From assembly GCF_021605415.1 (NCBI RefSeq), contig NZ_WKEQ01000014.1:1-64000 (forward strand): a stretch of 64,000 nucleotides of DNA, given 5' to 3'. Shown piece by piece: positions 26,098 through 35,446 of the stretch (positions are counted from its first letter, which is position 1; the number at the start of each line of letters is the position of its first letter). The stretch is from Pseudomonas syringae. Its GTDB lineage: Bacteria; Pseudomonadota; Gammaproteobacteria; Pseudomonadales; Pseudomonadaceae. Under the pieces are notes generated by a model, which searched no databases, was not told where the DNA came from, and saw nothing but the letters and a program-made list of their open reading frames with translations. A program made the translations under genes and the position numbers.

Positions 26098-27285
26098 TCA
26101 GGCGCTGCGCAGTTGCAGCAGATCCGATGCGCACAGGGCGATTCGCGCGCAGGCGTCTGCGAGTTTTACTCGATCGACGACCAATCCAATGCGAATGTGC
26201 CCCGCCGCGCTGGGCCCGAATGCTTCACCGGCCAGCACCGACACGCCATACCCTTCCAGCAATCGCTCGGCAAAACTCTGCGCGCACAGCCCGGTCTGGC
26301 GAATGTCGACCATCACAAACATGCCGCCATCCGGCCTGATCGGATACAACCCGGGGCAGCCGCGCAAACGGTCGCACACCAGATCCCGACGCAGCCGATA
26401 TTCCTCCCTCATGTGCGCCACTTCCGGGAGATCCCTTTCGAGCGCAACCTGCGCGGCTTTCTGCACAAAATCCGGCAAGCCGAACAACATGCTCAGTGAC
26501 AGGTTCACCAAGTGCTCGGCCAGCGGTTTTGGCCCGATCATCCAGCCGATGCGCCAACCCGTCATGGCATGGGATTTGGACAAGCTGTTGATCGTCGCCG
26601 TGCGTTCGGCCATGCCCGGCAGGCTCGCCGGACTGATGTGCTCACCTTCATAAAGGAGATCGCTATACACCTCGTCACTGATCAGCCACAGGTCATGCCG
26701 GATGCACAACGCCGCCAGCTCCTGCCAGATCAGCAGCGGCAGGCTGGCGCCGGAAGGATTGTTGGGGCTGTTGAGCAACAAGGCGCGGGTTTTCGGCGTG
26801 ATGCGGGCCGCGACATCTGCCGGATCGACGCGAAAGCCGTTTTCCGGGCTTACCGGCACCGGCACCACTGTCGCGCCGCACGCGCCAAAGACGCCTTCGT
26901 AAGTGACGTACATGGGTTCGGCGACCAACACTTCATCGCCCGGATCGAGCAGACATTGCGCCACCGAGTACACGGCGCATTGCGCGCCGGGCATGACAAT
27001 GACGTGACCGGCATCCACCGCTTGGCCGCTGCGCCGCTGATGGCGTGCGGCGATCAGCTTGCGCAGCGCAAGACGGCCGCGCACGTCAGAGTAATGAGTG
27101 TCACCGGCCAGCAGACTGTCGATGGCCCCATGAACAATCGGCAACGGCGTGTCGAAATCCGGGTCGCCGACAGTCAGCAACAACACATCGACACCCTGTT
27201 CGCGCAACTCCAGCGCTCGGTCGTGAATCTGCCAGGCAGCGGCTCCTTCCCCGGCGATTCGTTGGGTCAAGGCTGAATAGCGCAT
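26098..27285 (-). CDS. aruH: Arginine:pyruvate transaminase AruH
   Basis: This 395-residue class I/II aminotransferase is strikingly close, by memory, to P. aeruginosa AruH. Shared stretches include the start MRYS-TQRIAG-GAAAW, LLTVGDPDFDTP, VAEPMYVTYEGVFGACGA, the cofactor lysine in SLSKSHAMTGWR, RPDGGMFVMVDIR and LAGEAFGPSAAGHIR. AruH starts the arginine transaminase pathway by forming 2-ketoarginine. The decarboxylase AruI and the regulators are not adjacent, so the pathway context is missing here. Its partner in this window is only a chemoreceptor gene 41 nt upstream of it. Confidence 0.85.
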   Translation of the reverse strand: MRYSALTQRIAGEGAAAWQIHDRALELREQGVDVLLLTVGDPDFDTPLPIVHGAIDSLLAGDTHYSDVRGRLALRKLIAARHQRRSGQAVDAGHVIVMPGAQCAVYSVAQCLLDPGDEVLVAEPMYVTYEGVFGACGATVVPVPVSPENGFRVDPADVAARITPKTRALLLNSPNNPSGASLPLLIWQELAALCIRHDLWLISDEVYSDLLYEGEHISPASLPGMAERTATINSLSKSHAMTGWRIGWMIGPKPLAEHLVNLSLSMLFGLPDFVQKAAQVALERDLPEVAHMREEYRLRRDLVCDRLRGCPGLYPIRPDGGMFVMVDIRQTGLCAQSFAERLLEGYGVSVLAGEAFGPSAAGHIRIGLVVDRVKLADACARIALCASDLLQLRSA

Positions 27286-27326
27286 GTACGTCTCCTGATT
27301 GCGCGGGTTCCAGCCTTCACCCTATC

Positions 27327-28952
27327 TCAAATCACAAAACGCGCCACCATGGCATTCAAATCTACTGCAAGGCGCGACAGTTCGTGGGTAGCGGCGCTGG
27401 TCTGGTTGGCTCCGGCCGCCGACTGCGTGGCCAAATCGCGAATGTTTACCAGGTTGCGGTCGACCTCGCGTGACACCTGCGCCTGCTCTTCCGAAGCGCT
27501 GGCGATTACCAGGTTGCGCTCGTTGATCTGGTGGATCGACTGGGTGATTTGCTCCAGCGCAATGCCGGCGGCGCGGGCCATTTCCAGGGTGGATTGGGTG
27601 CGCTGATTGCTCTGCTGCATCGAGTCCACCGCTTCGCCCGTGCCGTTCTGGATGCCGGCGACCATTTTTTCGATTTCCTGGGTCGACTGCGCCGTGCGGT
27701 GAGCCAGTGCGCGAACTTCGTCGGCGACCACGGCAAAACCACGTCCGGCCTCCCCTGCACGGGCCGCTTCGATGGCGGCGTTGAGGGCCAGCAGGTTGGT
27801 CTGTTCGGCGATGGCGCGAATCACATCAAGCACTTTGCCGATGTCACGACCCTGAGCAGCGAGGCCTTCGATCATTTGCGCGGTGTTCTGCACGTCGTGA
27901 GTCATGGTCTGGATCGCGTCGACCGTTTTCACCACCTGGTCGCGACCTTCACGCGCGGCTTGAGTCGACTGATTCGACGCTTCGGAGGTCGATACGGCGT
28001 TGCGGGCAACCTCTTCCACGGCGGCGGTCATTTCGTTGACGGCGGTGGCGGCTTGTTCGATTTCGTCGTTCTGCTGTTGCAGGCCGCGAGAGGCTTCTTC
28101 CGTCACGGCGCTGAGTTCTTCGGCGGCGGCGCCCAACTGGGTGGCGGAACCGGCAATCTGGTCGATGGTTTGACGCAAGTTGGTCTGCATTGCCGAAAGT
28201 GCTTCGAGCAGCCGTGCCGGTTCGTCGTTGCCATCGATCTCAATGGCTTTGGTCAGGTTGCCGCCGGCAATGGTTTGCGCGGCCTGAACGGCGCGGCTCA
28301 GCGGCGCAACGATGCTGCGGGTCAACAGCCAGGCCAGCAAGACGGTCATCAGGGCCGCGAATACGGCAACGCCAATGATCGCGTTGATGGCGCTGCTGTA
28401 ATGCACGCCCGCCAACGCGGCATTGGCTTTGCCGTCGGCGGCGTTAATCGCGATCAGTTTATTGAGCTGTTCGCCCATTTGATCGGTGCCGTCCTTGATG
28501 CGGGTGTTGATCAGGTTGCGCAGCTCATCCAGCTTGTCCTGACGCGACAGTTCGAGCATCTGGTTTTGCGCTTGCAGATAATTGTCGAGGGTCGTGCCGA
28601 AGGTCTGGTACAGCGCCTTCTCTTGCGGCCCGGCCGGCAACGCGGCGTAGCTGGCCTGGGCGTTGCGCACCTTATCGGTGAGGACGCCGATTCGGGCCTG
28701 GGCTTCCTGCCGCTCGGACGCGTCGCGGTTAACCAAAACGCGGAACGACAGCACGCGCAGGCGCAAGACGTTTTCTGTCATGACACCGAGGTACGTGATG
28801 CTGGGCACCTGATTGGCACTCATTTCCATGGACGCCTGGCGGATGACCGACATACGGTTGACGGAAAAAGCACCCAGCCCGATCACGAGCAAGGCAATGA
28901 AGGCAAAACCGAGGAAGGCGCGAGGCGCGATATTCAAGCTACGCAAAGACAT
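27327..28952 (-). CDS. Methyl-accepting chemotaxis protein
   Basis: This 541-residue chemoreceptor is not interrupted. The first membrane span is at about residues 10-32. A periplasmic four-helix-bundle-type ligand domain (4HB_MCP) follows, then a second span near 190-210 ([19 protein letters not shown]), HAMP, and the cytoplasmic signalling hairpin. The tip [28 protein letters not shown] is intact. GAGAG precedes the ATG at 28952. It is read in the same direction as aruH with a 41-nt gap after the aruH start, so it may sense a related nutrient, but the ligand is unknown. Confidence 0.92.
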   Translation of the reverse strand: MSLRSLNIAPRAFLGFAFIALLVIGLGAFSVNRMSVIRQASMEMSANQVPSITYLGVMTENVLRLRVLSFRVLVNRDASERQEAQARIGVLTDKVRNAQASYAALPAGPQEKALYQTFGTTLDNYLQAQNQMLELSRQDKLDELRNLINTRIKDGTDQMGEQLNKLIAINAADGKANAALAGVHYSSAINAIIGVAVFAALMTVLLAWLLTRSIVAPLSRAVQAAQTIAGGNLTKAIEIDGNDEPARLLEALSAMQTNLRQTIDQIAGSATQLGAAAEELSAVTEEASRGLQQQNDEIEQAATAVNEMTAAVEEVARNAVSTSEASNQSTQAAREGRDQVVKTVDAIQTMTHDVQNTAQMIEGLAAQGRDIGKVLDVIRAIAEQTNLLALNAAIEAARAGEAGRGFAVVADEVRALAHRTAQSTQEIEKMVAGIQNGTGEAVDSMQQSNQRTQSTLEMARAAGIALEQITQSIHQINERNLVIASASEEQAQVSREVDRNLVNIRDLATQSAAGANQTSAATHELSRLAVDLNAMVARFVI

Positions 28953-29321
28953 GGGGGAAACTCTCAATAGATGAAAACTGCGAGCGTCCATGCCGTTTAT
29001 CGCTGATCCGCGAACGCGGTAATCAGTGCGGCAATCACTATGGGAGAAGTCTTGAGTGCGCCTGATAGTTGTATCGGCCGAGGCGGGATTTTTTTAGGTG
29101 GCTGGCAAATATATTTCGGTATTGCAGGTGTCTCATTCCTGCTACATCGGCTCCGTGTAGGCGCGAGCCTGCTTGCGAAAGCAATTGATCATTCAGCATC
29201 GGCATTGGCCGTGCTGCCGCCTTCGCGAGCAGGCACGCTCCCACAGTGTCTGGCGGTAAACCTGGATTTCATGAGCCAGCACAAATCCCTGTGTGAGGTG
29301 GCAAGCCAGGCTTACAGGTAT
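28953..29321. other. Intergenic region carrying a REPIN
   Basis: This gap lies between the start of the chemoreceptor gene and the stop of the glycerate kinase gene. It contains the inverted REP pair at 29156-29245 and the chemoreceptor promoter. I see no coding frame with support. Confidence 0.6.
29156..29245. repeat. REPIN (inverted pair of REP sequences)
   Basis: TGTAGGCGCGAGCCTGCTTG with GCGAAAGC at the left, and the near inverted copy CCTTCGCGAGCAGGCACGCT with CCCACA at the right, enclose a spacer of about 33 bp. This is the classic Pseudomonas REP doublet that RAYT transposases mobilise. No RAYT gene is seen here. Confidence 0.8.
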
Positions 29322-30467
29322 TTACAGAGACTTGTATTGGGCGATTTGCCAGACGCGGGCGATGTCGGTGGCGCGTTCACTTAATAGACGTGGGGCTTCG
29401 CGGCAGGCTTGCTCCAGGGTCATCGGCCCACTTGCCAATGCAAATGCCGCATCAATGCCGTGTTCGTAGAGTGCCTGATAGCCCTCGCCCAAGGTGCCGG
29501 CGATAACGATGACGGGGACGCCGTGCGCCTTGGCCACCCGCGCCACACCGAACGGGGTTTTGCCGCGCAACGTCTGGGCATCGAAACGGCCTTCGCCTGT
29601 AATCACCAGGTCGGCGCCTGTGACGGCTTGCGCCAGACCGACCAACTCGGCGACCACCTCCACGCCAGCCTGAAAACGCGCGCCGAGGAATGCTTTGGCG
29701 GCGAACCCCAAACCACCGGCCGCGCCACTGCCCGGTTCATCACGCACATCCTTGCCCAAGGCTTGGGCGCACAGTTCGGCAAAGTGTCCGAGGGCTCGAT
29801 CAAGTTGTTCGACCTGAGCGGGTGACGCGCCTTTTTGCGGGCCGAAAATCGCCGAAGCGCCATGAGGGCCGCACAGCGGATTGTTGACGTCGGCGGCGAT
29901 GTCGAATCGGACATTGGCCAGACGCGGATCCAGTTCGCTCAAATCGAGCCGCGCCAGGTGCGCCAATGCCAGACCGCCGGGCACCAGCGGCTGACTGTGT
30001 GCATCGAACAGTTTCACCCCGAGTGCCTGCATCGCCCCGGCGCCCGCGTCGTTGGTGGCGCTGCCGCCAATGGCGAGGATGACTCGCTGCGCACCGGCAT
30101 CCAGCGCCGCACGGATCAATTCACCGGTGCCGAACGTACTGCTGATGCACGCATCGCGCTTCCCTGGGGCCACAAGTTGGAGACCGCTGGCTTCGGCCAT
30201 TTCGATGATCGCGGTGTGGTTGTGCGGCAACCAGCCCCACGCGGCATCCACCGGTGCGCCCAAAGGCCCGCGTACCCGATTGCGGCGCAGTTCGCCTTCA
30301 CACGCGGCGAGAATCGACTCAACCGTGCCCTCGCCGCCATCGGCCATCGGGCATTGGATCAGCGTCGCTTGCGGCCAGACCTGCGCCAATCCCGAGGCAA
30401 TGGCCTCGGCAACGCCTTGAGCGCTGAGGCTGTCCTTGAACGAATCGGGGGCGATGACGATTTTCAT
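29322..30467 (-). CDS. glxK: Glycerate kinase (GarK/GlxK type)
   Basis: This 381-residue glycerate 2-kinase family protein starts MKIVIAPDSFKDSLSA. It has CPMADGGEGTVES near residue 39, GGSATNDAGAGAMQALG near 130, the ADVNNPLCG stretch and the ITGEGRFDAQTLRGKTPFGVA motif. It phosphorylates D-glycerate, feeding glucarate, galactarate or glyoxylate breakdown into glycolysis. AGGAGAG precedes the ATG. The upstream cdaR gene is 150 nt away on the same strand. Together with the divergent MFS permease this forms a sugar-acid/glycerate cluster. Confidence 0.92.
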   Translation of the reverse strand: MKIVIAPDSFKDSLSAQGVAEAIASGLAQVWPQATLIQCPMADGGEGTVESILAACEGELRRNRVRGPLGAPVDAAWGWLPHNHTAIIEMAEASGLQLVAPGKRDACISSTFGTGELIRAALDAGAQRVILAIGGSATNDAGAGAMQALGVKLFDAHSQPLVPGGLALAHLARLDLSELDPRLANVRFDIAADVNNPLCGPHGASAIFGPQKGASPAQVEQLDRALGHFAELCAQALGKDVRDEPGSGAAGGLGFAAKAFLGARFQAGVEVVAELVGLAQAVTGADLVITGEGRFDAQTLRGKTPFGVARVAKAHGVPVIVIAGTLGEGYQALYEHGIDAAFALASGPMTLEQACREAPRLLSERATDIARVWQIAQYKSL

Positions 30468-30617
30468 GAAAACTCTCCTGTTCCAGTGCCCTCATCGTGC
30501 CAGCGACCATGAACTTTGACGCCTGTCCGGTGCACAAGTGGCGCAGTGGATTGTTGTTCATTTCCACAAAATCCGATCTGTCACCTGATCGTTCCCACGC
30601 TTCGATCTTTTGATCTC

Positions 30618-31727
30618 TCAGGTTTGAGGCAATAACTGAACGCCAAGGTACAACGCGAGCATGCCGTTGAGGCGCAACGGATCAACGCCGCTCAGCTCAG
30701 CAATCCGTTCCATGCGATAACGCAGGCTGTTGCGGTGAATGCCCAGCGCATCGGCGCAGGCCTGGCTCTGGCCGTCGTGATCGCACCAACTGCGCAACGT
30801 CATCAGCAACTGGCCGTTGCTGTCTTTGGCGATGACTTTGCGCAACGGTTTGAGCAGTTCATCGAGAGCGTCATCGTTGCGATGTCGCCAGAGCATCACC
30901 GGCAAACGATAGCGGTCAAGAATCAGCAACTGCGAACGTGGCAACACCTCGCGGCCATAGGCAAGCAGATCGCCCACTCGCCGGTAGCATCGGCGTAATC
31001 CGGTCAAACCGTCAGCCTGCCCGCCGACGGCAATGCGCAGAATGCGCCAGCCCAGCGCTTCGAGTTTTTCCAGCAAACGGTCATGCTCGACGGGATGGCT
31101 GGCCGGGCGGCACCAGAGCAATGAAGACGGCGCCGAACTCACGCACCAACTGTCGGGATAACGTGAGATCAGCCAGGCACCCAACGCGTCGACTGTCTGA
31201 CCGGGGCCATGCTCCGGGCCCAGCTCAAACAGATAGGGCACCCGGGTCAGTTGCGGTTTGAGGCCCAACTGCTGTGCTTCGTCCACCAGCCGTGGCGAAT
31301 CCCCCGCTTCGCTGAGGAGCAACGCCAGCAAGTCATCACAACGCTGACGCCGCCATTGCTGGTCGGCTTGCTGGTTGCGCTGACCGACCAGCATTTCAGC
31401 CGTCATGCGTACCAGTTCGGCGTAGGTGCGCAGTTGCTCCGGCTCGCCCGTGATACCGAGCACGCCGATCAAGCGCTGATCCAGCAATAGCGGCAAATTG
31501 ATGCCCGGCTGCACGCCTTTCAAATGTGCAGCCGTAGAGGTGTCGATCTCGACCACGCGGCCGTTGGCCAGCACCAACTGCGCGCCTTCGTGACGCGTGT
31601 TGATGCGCTCTGGTTCGCCGCTGCCGAGGATCAACCCCTGGCTGTCCATGACGTTGACGTTGTACGGCAAGATGGCCATGGCCCGGTCGACGATGTCCTG
31701 GGCCAGGTCGTGATCGAGTTCGAACAT
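30618..31727 (-). CDS. cdaR: CdaR-type sugar diacid regulator
   Basis: This 369-residue regulator has an N-terminal sugar-diacid recognition domain (MFELDHDLAQDIVDRAM, GVLGITGEPEQLRTYAELV). A central GGDEF-like degenerate region follows, and a C-terminal PucR-type helix-turn-helix (QACADALGIHRNSLRYRMERI) near residue 330. E. coli CdaR activates glucarate, galactarate and glycerate genes. Here it lies between glycerate kinase and an MFS permease, which fits that role. A palindrome in the divergent gap is a candidate operator. Confidence 0.9.
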   Translation of the reverse strand: MFELDHDLAQDIVDRAMAILPYNVNVMDSQGLILGSGEPERINTRHEGAQLVLANGRVVEIDTSTAAHLKGVQPGINLPLLLDQRLIGVLGITGEPEQLRTYAELVRMTAEMLVGQRNQQADQQWRRQRCDDLLALLLSEAGDSPRLVDEAQQLGLKPQLTRVPYLFELGPEHGPGQTVDALGAWLISRYPDSWCVSSAPSSLLWCRPASHPVEHDRLLEKLEALGWRILRIAVGGQADGLTGLRRCYRRVGDLLAYGREVLPRSQLLILDRYRLPVMLWRHRNDDALDELLKPLRKVIAKDSNGQLLMTLRSWCDHDGQSQACADALGIHRNSLRYRMERIAELSGVDPLRLNGMLALYLGVQLLPQT

Positions 31728-31770
31728 AGATGAAAGATCCTTGGAAACGGCGCAGACGATTGTTCACCGG

Positions 31771-31796
31771 CACAGGGTCTGGCGAAAAACCCTGTG
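31771..31796. promoter_or_regulatory. Inverted repeat between cdaR and MFS gene
   Basis: CACAGGGT and ACCCTGTG flank a 10-nt spacer in the 168-bp divergent gap. It is a candidate CdaR operator, or a leader hairpin. Confidence 0.4.
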
Positions 31797-31895
31797 CTCA
31801 GGCACAAAGACAATCCGGCCAAAGGTGGCCGAGACTCTCCCGGCGATCAAAGTTAACCGTTGCCCCGCAAAAATCATAATAAAGAGAGAGTCGCT

Positions 31896-33206
31896 ATGTC
31901 ACAGAGCGCCGCCGCTACCCAGACCATCGCGGACGACAAAAATGCCGTCTACAAACGTATAACCCTGCGTTTGATCCCCTTCATTTTCATCTGCTACCTG
32001 TTCAACTACCTCGACCGGGTAAACGTTGGATTTGCCAAACTGCAGATGCTCGACGCGCTTAAATTCAGCGAAACCGTCTATGGCCTCGGCGCCGGGATCT
32101 TCTTCATCGGTTATGTGCTGTGCGGCGTACCGAGCAATCTGGCGCTGACCAAATTTGGTCCACGGCGCTGGATTGCTCTGATGATGATCACTTGGGGCAC
32201 GTTATCGACCTGCCTGTTGTTCGTCACCACGCCAACCGAGTTCTACACCCTGCGTTTATTCACCGGTGCGGCCGAAGCCGGGTTCTTCCCAGGCGTCGTG
32301 CTGTATCTCTCGCAGTGGTTCCCGACGTTCCGCCGTGGCCGCATCATGGCGCTGTTCATGTCGGCGATTCCGGTGTCCGGCCTGCTCGGCAGCCCGTTCT
32401 CGGGCTGGATCCTCAATCACTTCGCCGCCGGTCAGGGCGGTTTGGCTGGCTGGCAATGGATGTTCCTGCTGCAAGGCATTCCGACTGTCATCCTGGGTGC
32501 GCTGGCGTACTTCCTGCTCAGCGACAGTTTTGCCAATGCCAAGTGGCTGACCCCGCATGAACGCTCGGTGCTTGAAGCGGATCATGCCGAGGATCTGGCG
32601 AACAAACCGAAAACCACCACCGATTCGTTGGCTGCCGTGTTCAAGAACCCGGCGATCTGGGCGTTCGGCCTGATCTACTTCTGCATCCAGAGCGGCGTCT
32701 ACGCGATCAATTTCTGGCTGCCGTCGATCATCAAAAACCTCGGTTTCAGCGATAACCTGGTGATCGGCTGGTTGAGCGCGATTCCGTACCTGCTGGCTGC
32801 GGTGTTCATGTTGCTGGTCGGTCGCTCGGCGGATCTGCGCAAGGAACGTCGCTGGCATTTGGTCGTGCCGATGCTGATGGGCGCAATCGGTCTCGTCATC
32901 GCGGTCAATTTCGCGGCCAACCCGGCCATTGCCATCCTTGGCCTGACCATCGCAACCATGGGCGCCCTCACCGGCCTGCCGATGTTCTGGCCAGTGCCGA
33001 CGGCAATGCTCAGCGCGGGTGCGGCTGCGGGTGGTCTGGCGTTGATCAACTCCATGGGGCAAATGGCCGGGTTCTTGAGTCCGTATCTGGTGGGTTGGGT
33101 CAAAGACACCACTGGTTCGACGGATGCGGCGTTGTATGTGTTGGCGGGTGTGATTGTTGTGGGGAGTTTGTTGGCGTTGCGGATGACGCGGACATTGCGG
33201 GGTTAG
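31896..33206 (+). CDS. MFS transporter, anion:cation symporter type (GudP-like)
   Basis: This 436-residue permease has 12 predicted membrane helices. It carries the family opening RLIPFIFICYLFNYLDRVNVGFAKLQM and the GAAEAGFFPGVVLYLSQWFP stretch of the anion:cation symporter branch, which includes glucarate, galactarate and tartrate carriers. The ATG at 31896 follows GAGAGAG; a 12-codon upstream extension starting with TTG was rejected. It is divergent from cdaR and near glycerate kinase, so a hydroxy-acid or sugar-acid substrate is likely. The exact substrate is not shown by sequence. Confidence 0.9.
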   Translation: MSQSAAATQTIADDKNAVYKRITLRLIPFIFICYLFNYLDRVNVGFAKLQMLDALKFSETVYGLGAGIFFIGYVLCGVPSNLALTKFGPRRWIALMMITWGTLSTCLLFVTTPTEFYTLRLFTGAAEAGFFPGVVLYLSQWFPTFRRGRIMALFMSAIPVSGLLGSPFSGWILNHFAAGQGGLAGWQWMFLLQGIPTVILGALAYFLLSDSFANAKWLTPHERSVLEADHAEDLANKPKTTTDSLAAVFKNPAIWAFGLIYFCIQSGVYAINFWLPSIIKNLGFSDNLVIGWLSAIPYLLAAVFMLLVGRSADLRKERRWHLVVPMLMGAIGLVIAVNFAANPAIAILGLTIATMGALTGLPMFWPVPTAMLSAGAAAGGLALINSMGQMAGFLSPYLVGWVKDTTGSTDAALYVLAGVIVVGSLLALRMTRTLRG

Positions 33207-33219
33207 AAAAGCCAAGTCG

Positions 33220-33246
33220 AAAGATCGCAGCCTTCGGCAGCTCCAC
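33220..33246. repeat. REP-like element
   Basis: GATCGCAGCCTTCGGCAGC, the reverse of the GCTGCCGAAGGCTGCGATC unit found elsewhere in the window. It follows the MFS stop codon. Confidence 0.7.
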
Positions 33247-33336
33247 ATTAATTTCGTGTAGGCGCTGTTGGTGGCTGCGATTTTTTGCTTTTTTTGCTAT
33301 TGATAAACACTTTCCCACCCGCAAAAGGAATTCGGC

Positions 33337-34350
33337 ATGAGCTATCGCACATTGGGTCACTCGGGTCTGCAGGTGTCCACCCTCACCCTCGGCACGATGA
33401 TGTTTGGCGAGCAGACCAGCACGGAAGAATCGCTGCGCATCATCGACAAGGCTTGGGATCACGGGATCAATTTCATCGACACCGCTGACGTTTACACCAA
33501 CGGCCGTTCCGAGGAGATCGTTGGCGAAGCGATCGCGAGTCGCCGCCATGAGTGGGTGCTGGCGACCAAAGTCGGGTTTGGCCCGGTGGACGGTGTGCCG
33601 AACCGCAGTGGTTTGAGCCGCAAGCATCTCTTCAACGGTCTCGACGCCAGCCTGACTCGCCTCGGCACTGATTATCTCGACATCTATTATCTGCACCGCG
33701 AAGACCACAACACGCCGCTGGACGTGACGGTGTCGGCCATCGGCGATCTGATCCGTCAGGGCAAAATCCGCTATTGGGGCTTGTCGAATTATCGAGGCTG
33801 GCGGATCGCGGAAGTCATCCGTGTCGCCGATAAACTGGGCGTCGATCGCCCGGTGATCAGCCAGCCGCTGTACAACATCGTCAACCGTCAGGCCGAAACC
33901 GAGCAAATCACCGCCGCACAAAATTACGGCCTCGGCGTGGTGCCCTATAGCCCACTGGCCCGTGGGGTGCTCAGCGGCAAATATGCGCCGGACGTGACGC
34001 CAGACGCCAACAGTCGCGTGGGACGACTGGACAAACGCATTCTGGAAACCGAATGGCGCGTGGAATCCCTGCGTATCGCCCAGAAAATCCAGCAATACAC
34101 CCAGGATCGCGGCGTCGGCATCGTCGAATTTGCCATTGCATGGGTGCTGAACAACAGCGCAGTGAGTTCGGCCATTGTCGGGCCACGAACCGAGAAGCAG
34201 TGGGACGCTTACACCAAGGCACAAGCGGTGAAGATCACGGCCGAAGACGAAGCCTTCATCGATTCGCTGGTGACCCCGGGCCATGCATCGACGCCGGGCT
34301 TCAATGACATCAGCCATTTTGTTTCGGGGCGCAAACCCGTTTCAGCTTGA
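33337..34350 (+). CDS. Aldo/keto reductase
   Basis: This 337-residue TIM-barrel oxidoreductase is of the AKR superfamily. The catalytic tetrad is visible: Asp and Tyr in DTADVYTNGRSEE, Lys in LATKVGFG and His in YYLHRED. The C-terminal NADPH-binding part has VPYSPLARGVLSGKY and VGPRTEKQWDAY. It is closest in feel to YajO/YghZ-type or aryl-alcohol reductases. AAAAGGA precedes the ATG. It follows the sugar-acid permease but a REP element intervenes, so it is probably its own transcript. Confidence 0.9.
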   Translation: MSYRTLGHSGLQVSTLTLGTMMFGEQTSTEESLRIIDKAWDHGINFIDTADVYTNGRSEEIVGEAIASRRHEWVLATKVGFGPVDGVPNRSGLSRKHLFNGLDASLTRLGTDYLDIYYLHREDHNTPLDVTVSAIGDLIRQGKIRYWGLSNYRGWRIAEVIRVADKLGVDRPVISQPLYNIVNRQAETEQITAAQNYGLGVVPYSPLARGVLSGKYAPDVTPDANSRVGRLDKRILETEWRVESLRIAQKIQQYTQDRGVGIVEFAIAWVLNNSAVSSAIVGPRTEKQWDAYTKAQAVKITAEDEAFIDSLVTPGHASTPGFNDISHFVSGRKPVSA

Positions 34351-34355
34351 CGCTC

Positions 34356-34380
34356 GTGTAGGAGCAGCCTTCGGCAGCGC
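34356..34380. repeat. REP-like element
   Basis: GTGTAGGAGCAGCCTTCGGC plus AGCGC after the aldo/keto reductase stop. It is the inverted form of the repeat at 15403-15431. Confidence 0.65.
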
Positions 34381-34475
34381 CTGGATGTTTTAAATATTGA
34401 GCATCTGCCCAATATTCAACACAAAAAACACGTATCCTTCGCGCCCCGTTTGACCATCAACCTCGCGAGGACAGT

Positions 34476-35360
34476 TTGTCTAAAGGCATCGCTCTATCAG
34501 TTTCAGCCTCGGTGCTGTTTGCCGTCATGTATTACTACACCTCGTTGCTCACCCCCTTGAGCGGTGTGGAAATTTTCGGCTGGCGGATGCTGCTGACGCT
34601 GCCATGCATGACCGTATTCATGTTGGTATCCGGCGAATGGCGGCGCGTGGTCGAGTTGCTGCGGCGATTTGCGCGACAGCCGAAACTGGTCGGCGGCTTG
34701 ATCGTTTCGGCGGCATTGCTCGGTGTGCAATTGTGGCTATTCATGTGGGCGCCACTCAATGGCTACAGTCTGGATGTGTCGCTGGGGTACTTCCTTCTGC
34801 CGCTGGCCATGGTATTGACGGGCCGTATCGCTTACGGGGATCAGCTCTCGTACCTGCAAAAAATCGCGGTGTTTTTTGCCTGCCTTGGCGTGCTCAATGA
34901 GCTCTATCAGGTCGGTGGATTTTCCTGGGCGACGCTGGTGGTGGTGGTCGGTTATCCGCTGTACTTCGTGCTGCGCAAGTGGCTGAAGTCCGATAACCTC
35001 GGCGGTTTGTGGGTAGACATGACCCTGATGCTGCCGGTTGCGTACTGGTTCGTGCGCGGCGGTGAACAGGGCTTTGCGGTCTTCGATCAGTATCCGGCGC
35101 TTTCCTGGCTGATCCCGCTACTCGGTTTGATCAGTGCTTCGGCGCTGGTGGTGTACATCATCGCCAGTCGACTGTTGCCATTCAGCCTGTTCGGCTTGTT
35201 GAGTTACGTCGAGCCAGTGTTGTTGCTGGCTGTGGCGCTGCTGTTGGGCGAGAGCATCAAGCCCGGCGAATGGCTGACCTACATTCCAATCTGGATGGCT
35301 GTGGTCGTACTCATCTTTGAAGGGTTCAAACATTTGATACGCCAACGCAAACCCCTGTAA
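34476..35360 (+). CDS. RarD/EamA-family transporter
   Basis: This 294-residue inner-membrane protein has about ten short helices in two EamA-like halves. Characteristic stretches are YYYTSLLTPLSGVEIFGWRM near the start, NGYSLDVSLGYFLLPL near 90-105, and LSYVEPVLLLAVALLLGE near the end. These are hallmarks of RarD-like permeases. The start is a TTG preceded by GCGAGGA at good spacing. The transported compound is unknown. A strong bidirectional terminator follows. Confidence 0.87.
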   Translation: MSKGIALSVSASVLFAVMYYYTSLLTPLSGVEIFGWRMLLTLPCMTVFMLVSGEWRRVVELLRRFARQPKLVGGLIVSAALLGVQLWLFMWAPLNGYSLDVSLGYFLLPLAMVLTGRIAYGDQLSYLQKIAVFFACLGVLNELYQVGGFSWATLVVVVGYPLYFVLRKWLKSDNLGGLWVDMTLMLPVAYWFVRGGEQGFAVFDQYPALSWLIPLLGLISASALVVYIIASRLLPFSLFGLLSYVEPVLLLAVALLLGESIKPGEWLTYIPIWMAVVVLIFEGFKHLIRQRKPL

Positions 35361-35361
35361 G

Positions 35362-35388
35362 AGCTGCCGAAGGCTGCGATCTTTTTGA
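35362..35388. repeat. REP-like element
   Basis: AGCTGCCGAAGGCTGCGATC followed by TTTTTG, two bases after the rarD-like stop codon. Confidence 0.7.
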
Positions 35389-35391
35389 TCC

Positions 35392-35432
35392 AAAAAAAGC
35401 CCGGCCTGCATCAATTGCAGGCCGGGCTTTTT
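35392..35432. terminator. Strong bidirectional terminator
   Basis: AGCCCGGCCTGCA and TGCAGGCCGGGCT pair around TCAAT, with an A-run before and a T-run after. It serves the rarD-like gene and the convergent hpd gene. Confidence 0.95.
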
Positions 35433-35446
35433 ACATCGATCAGCTG

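Noticed and set aside
27531..28970. 479-codon frame antisense to the chemoreceptor gene
   Set aside because: Shadow frame with Gly/His-rich nonsense composition.
33100..34317. 405-codon frame antisense to the aldo/keto reductase
   Set aside because: Shadow frame; the opposite strand has an intact, recognisable enzyme.
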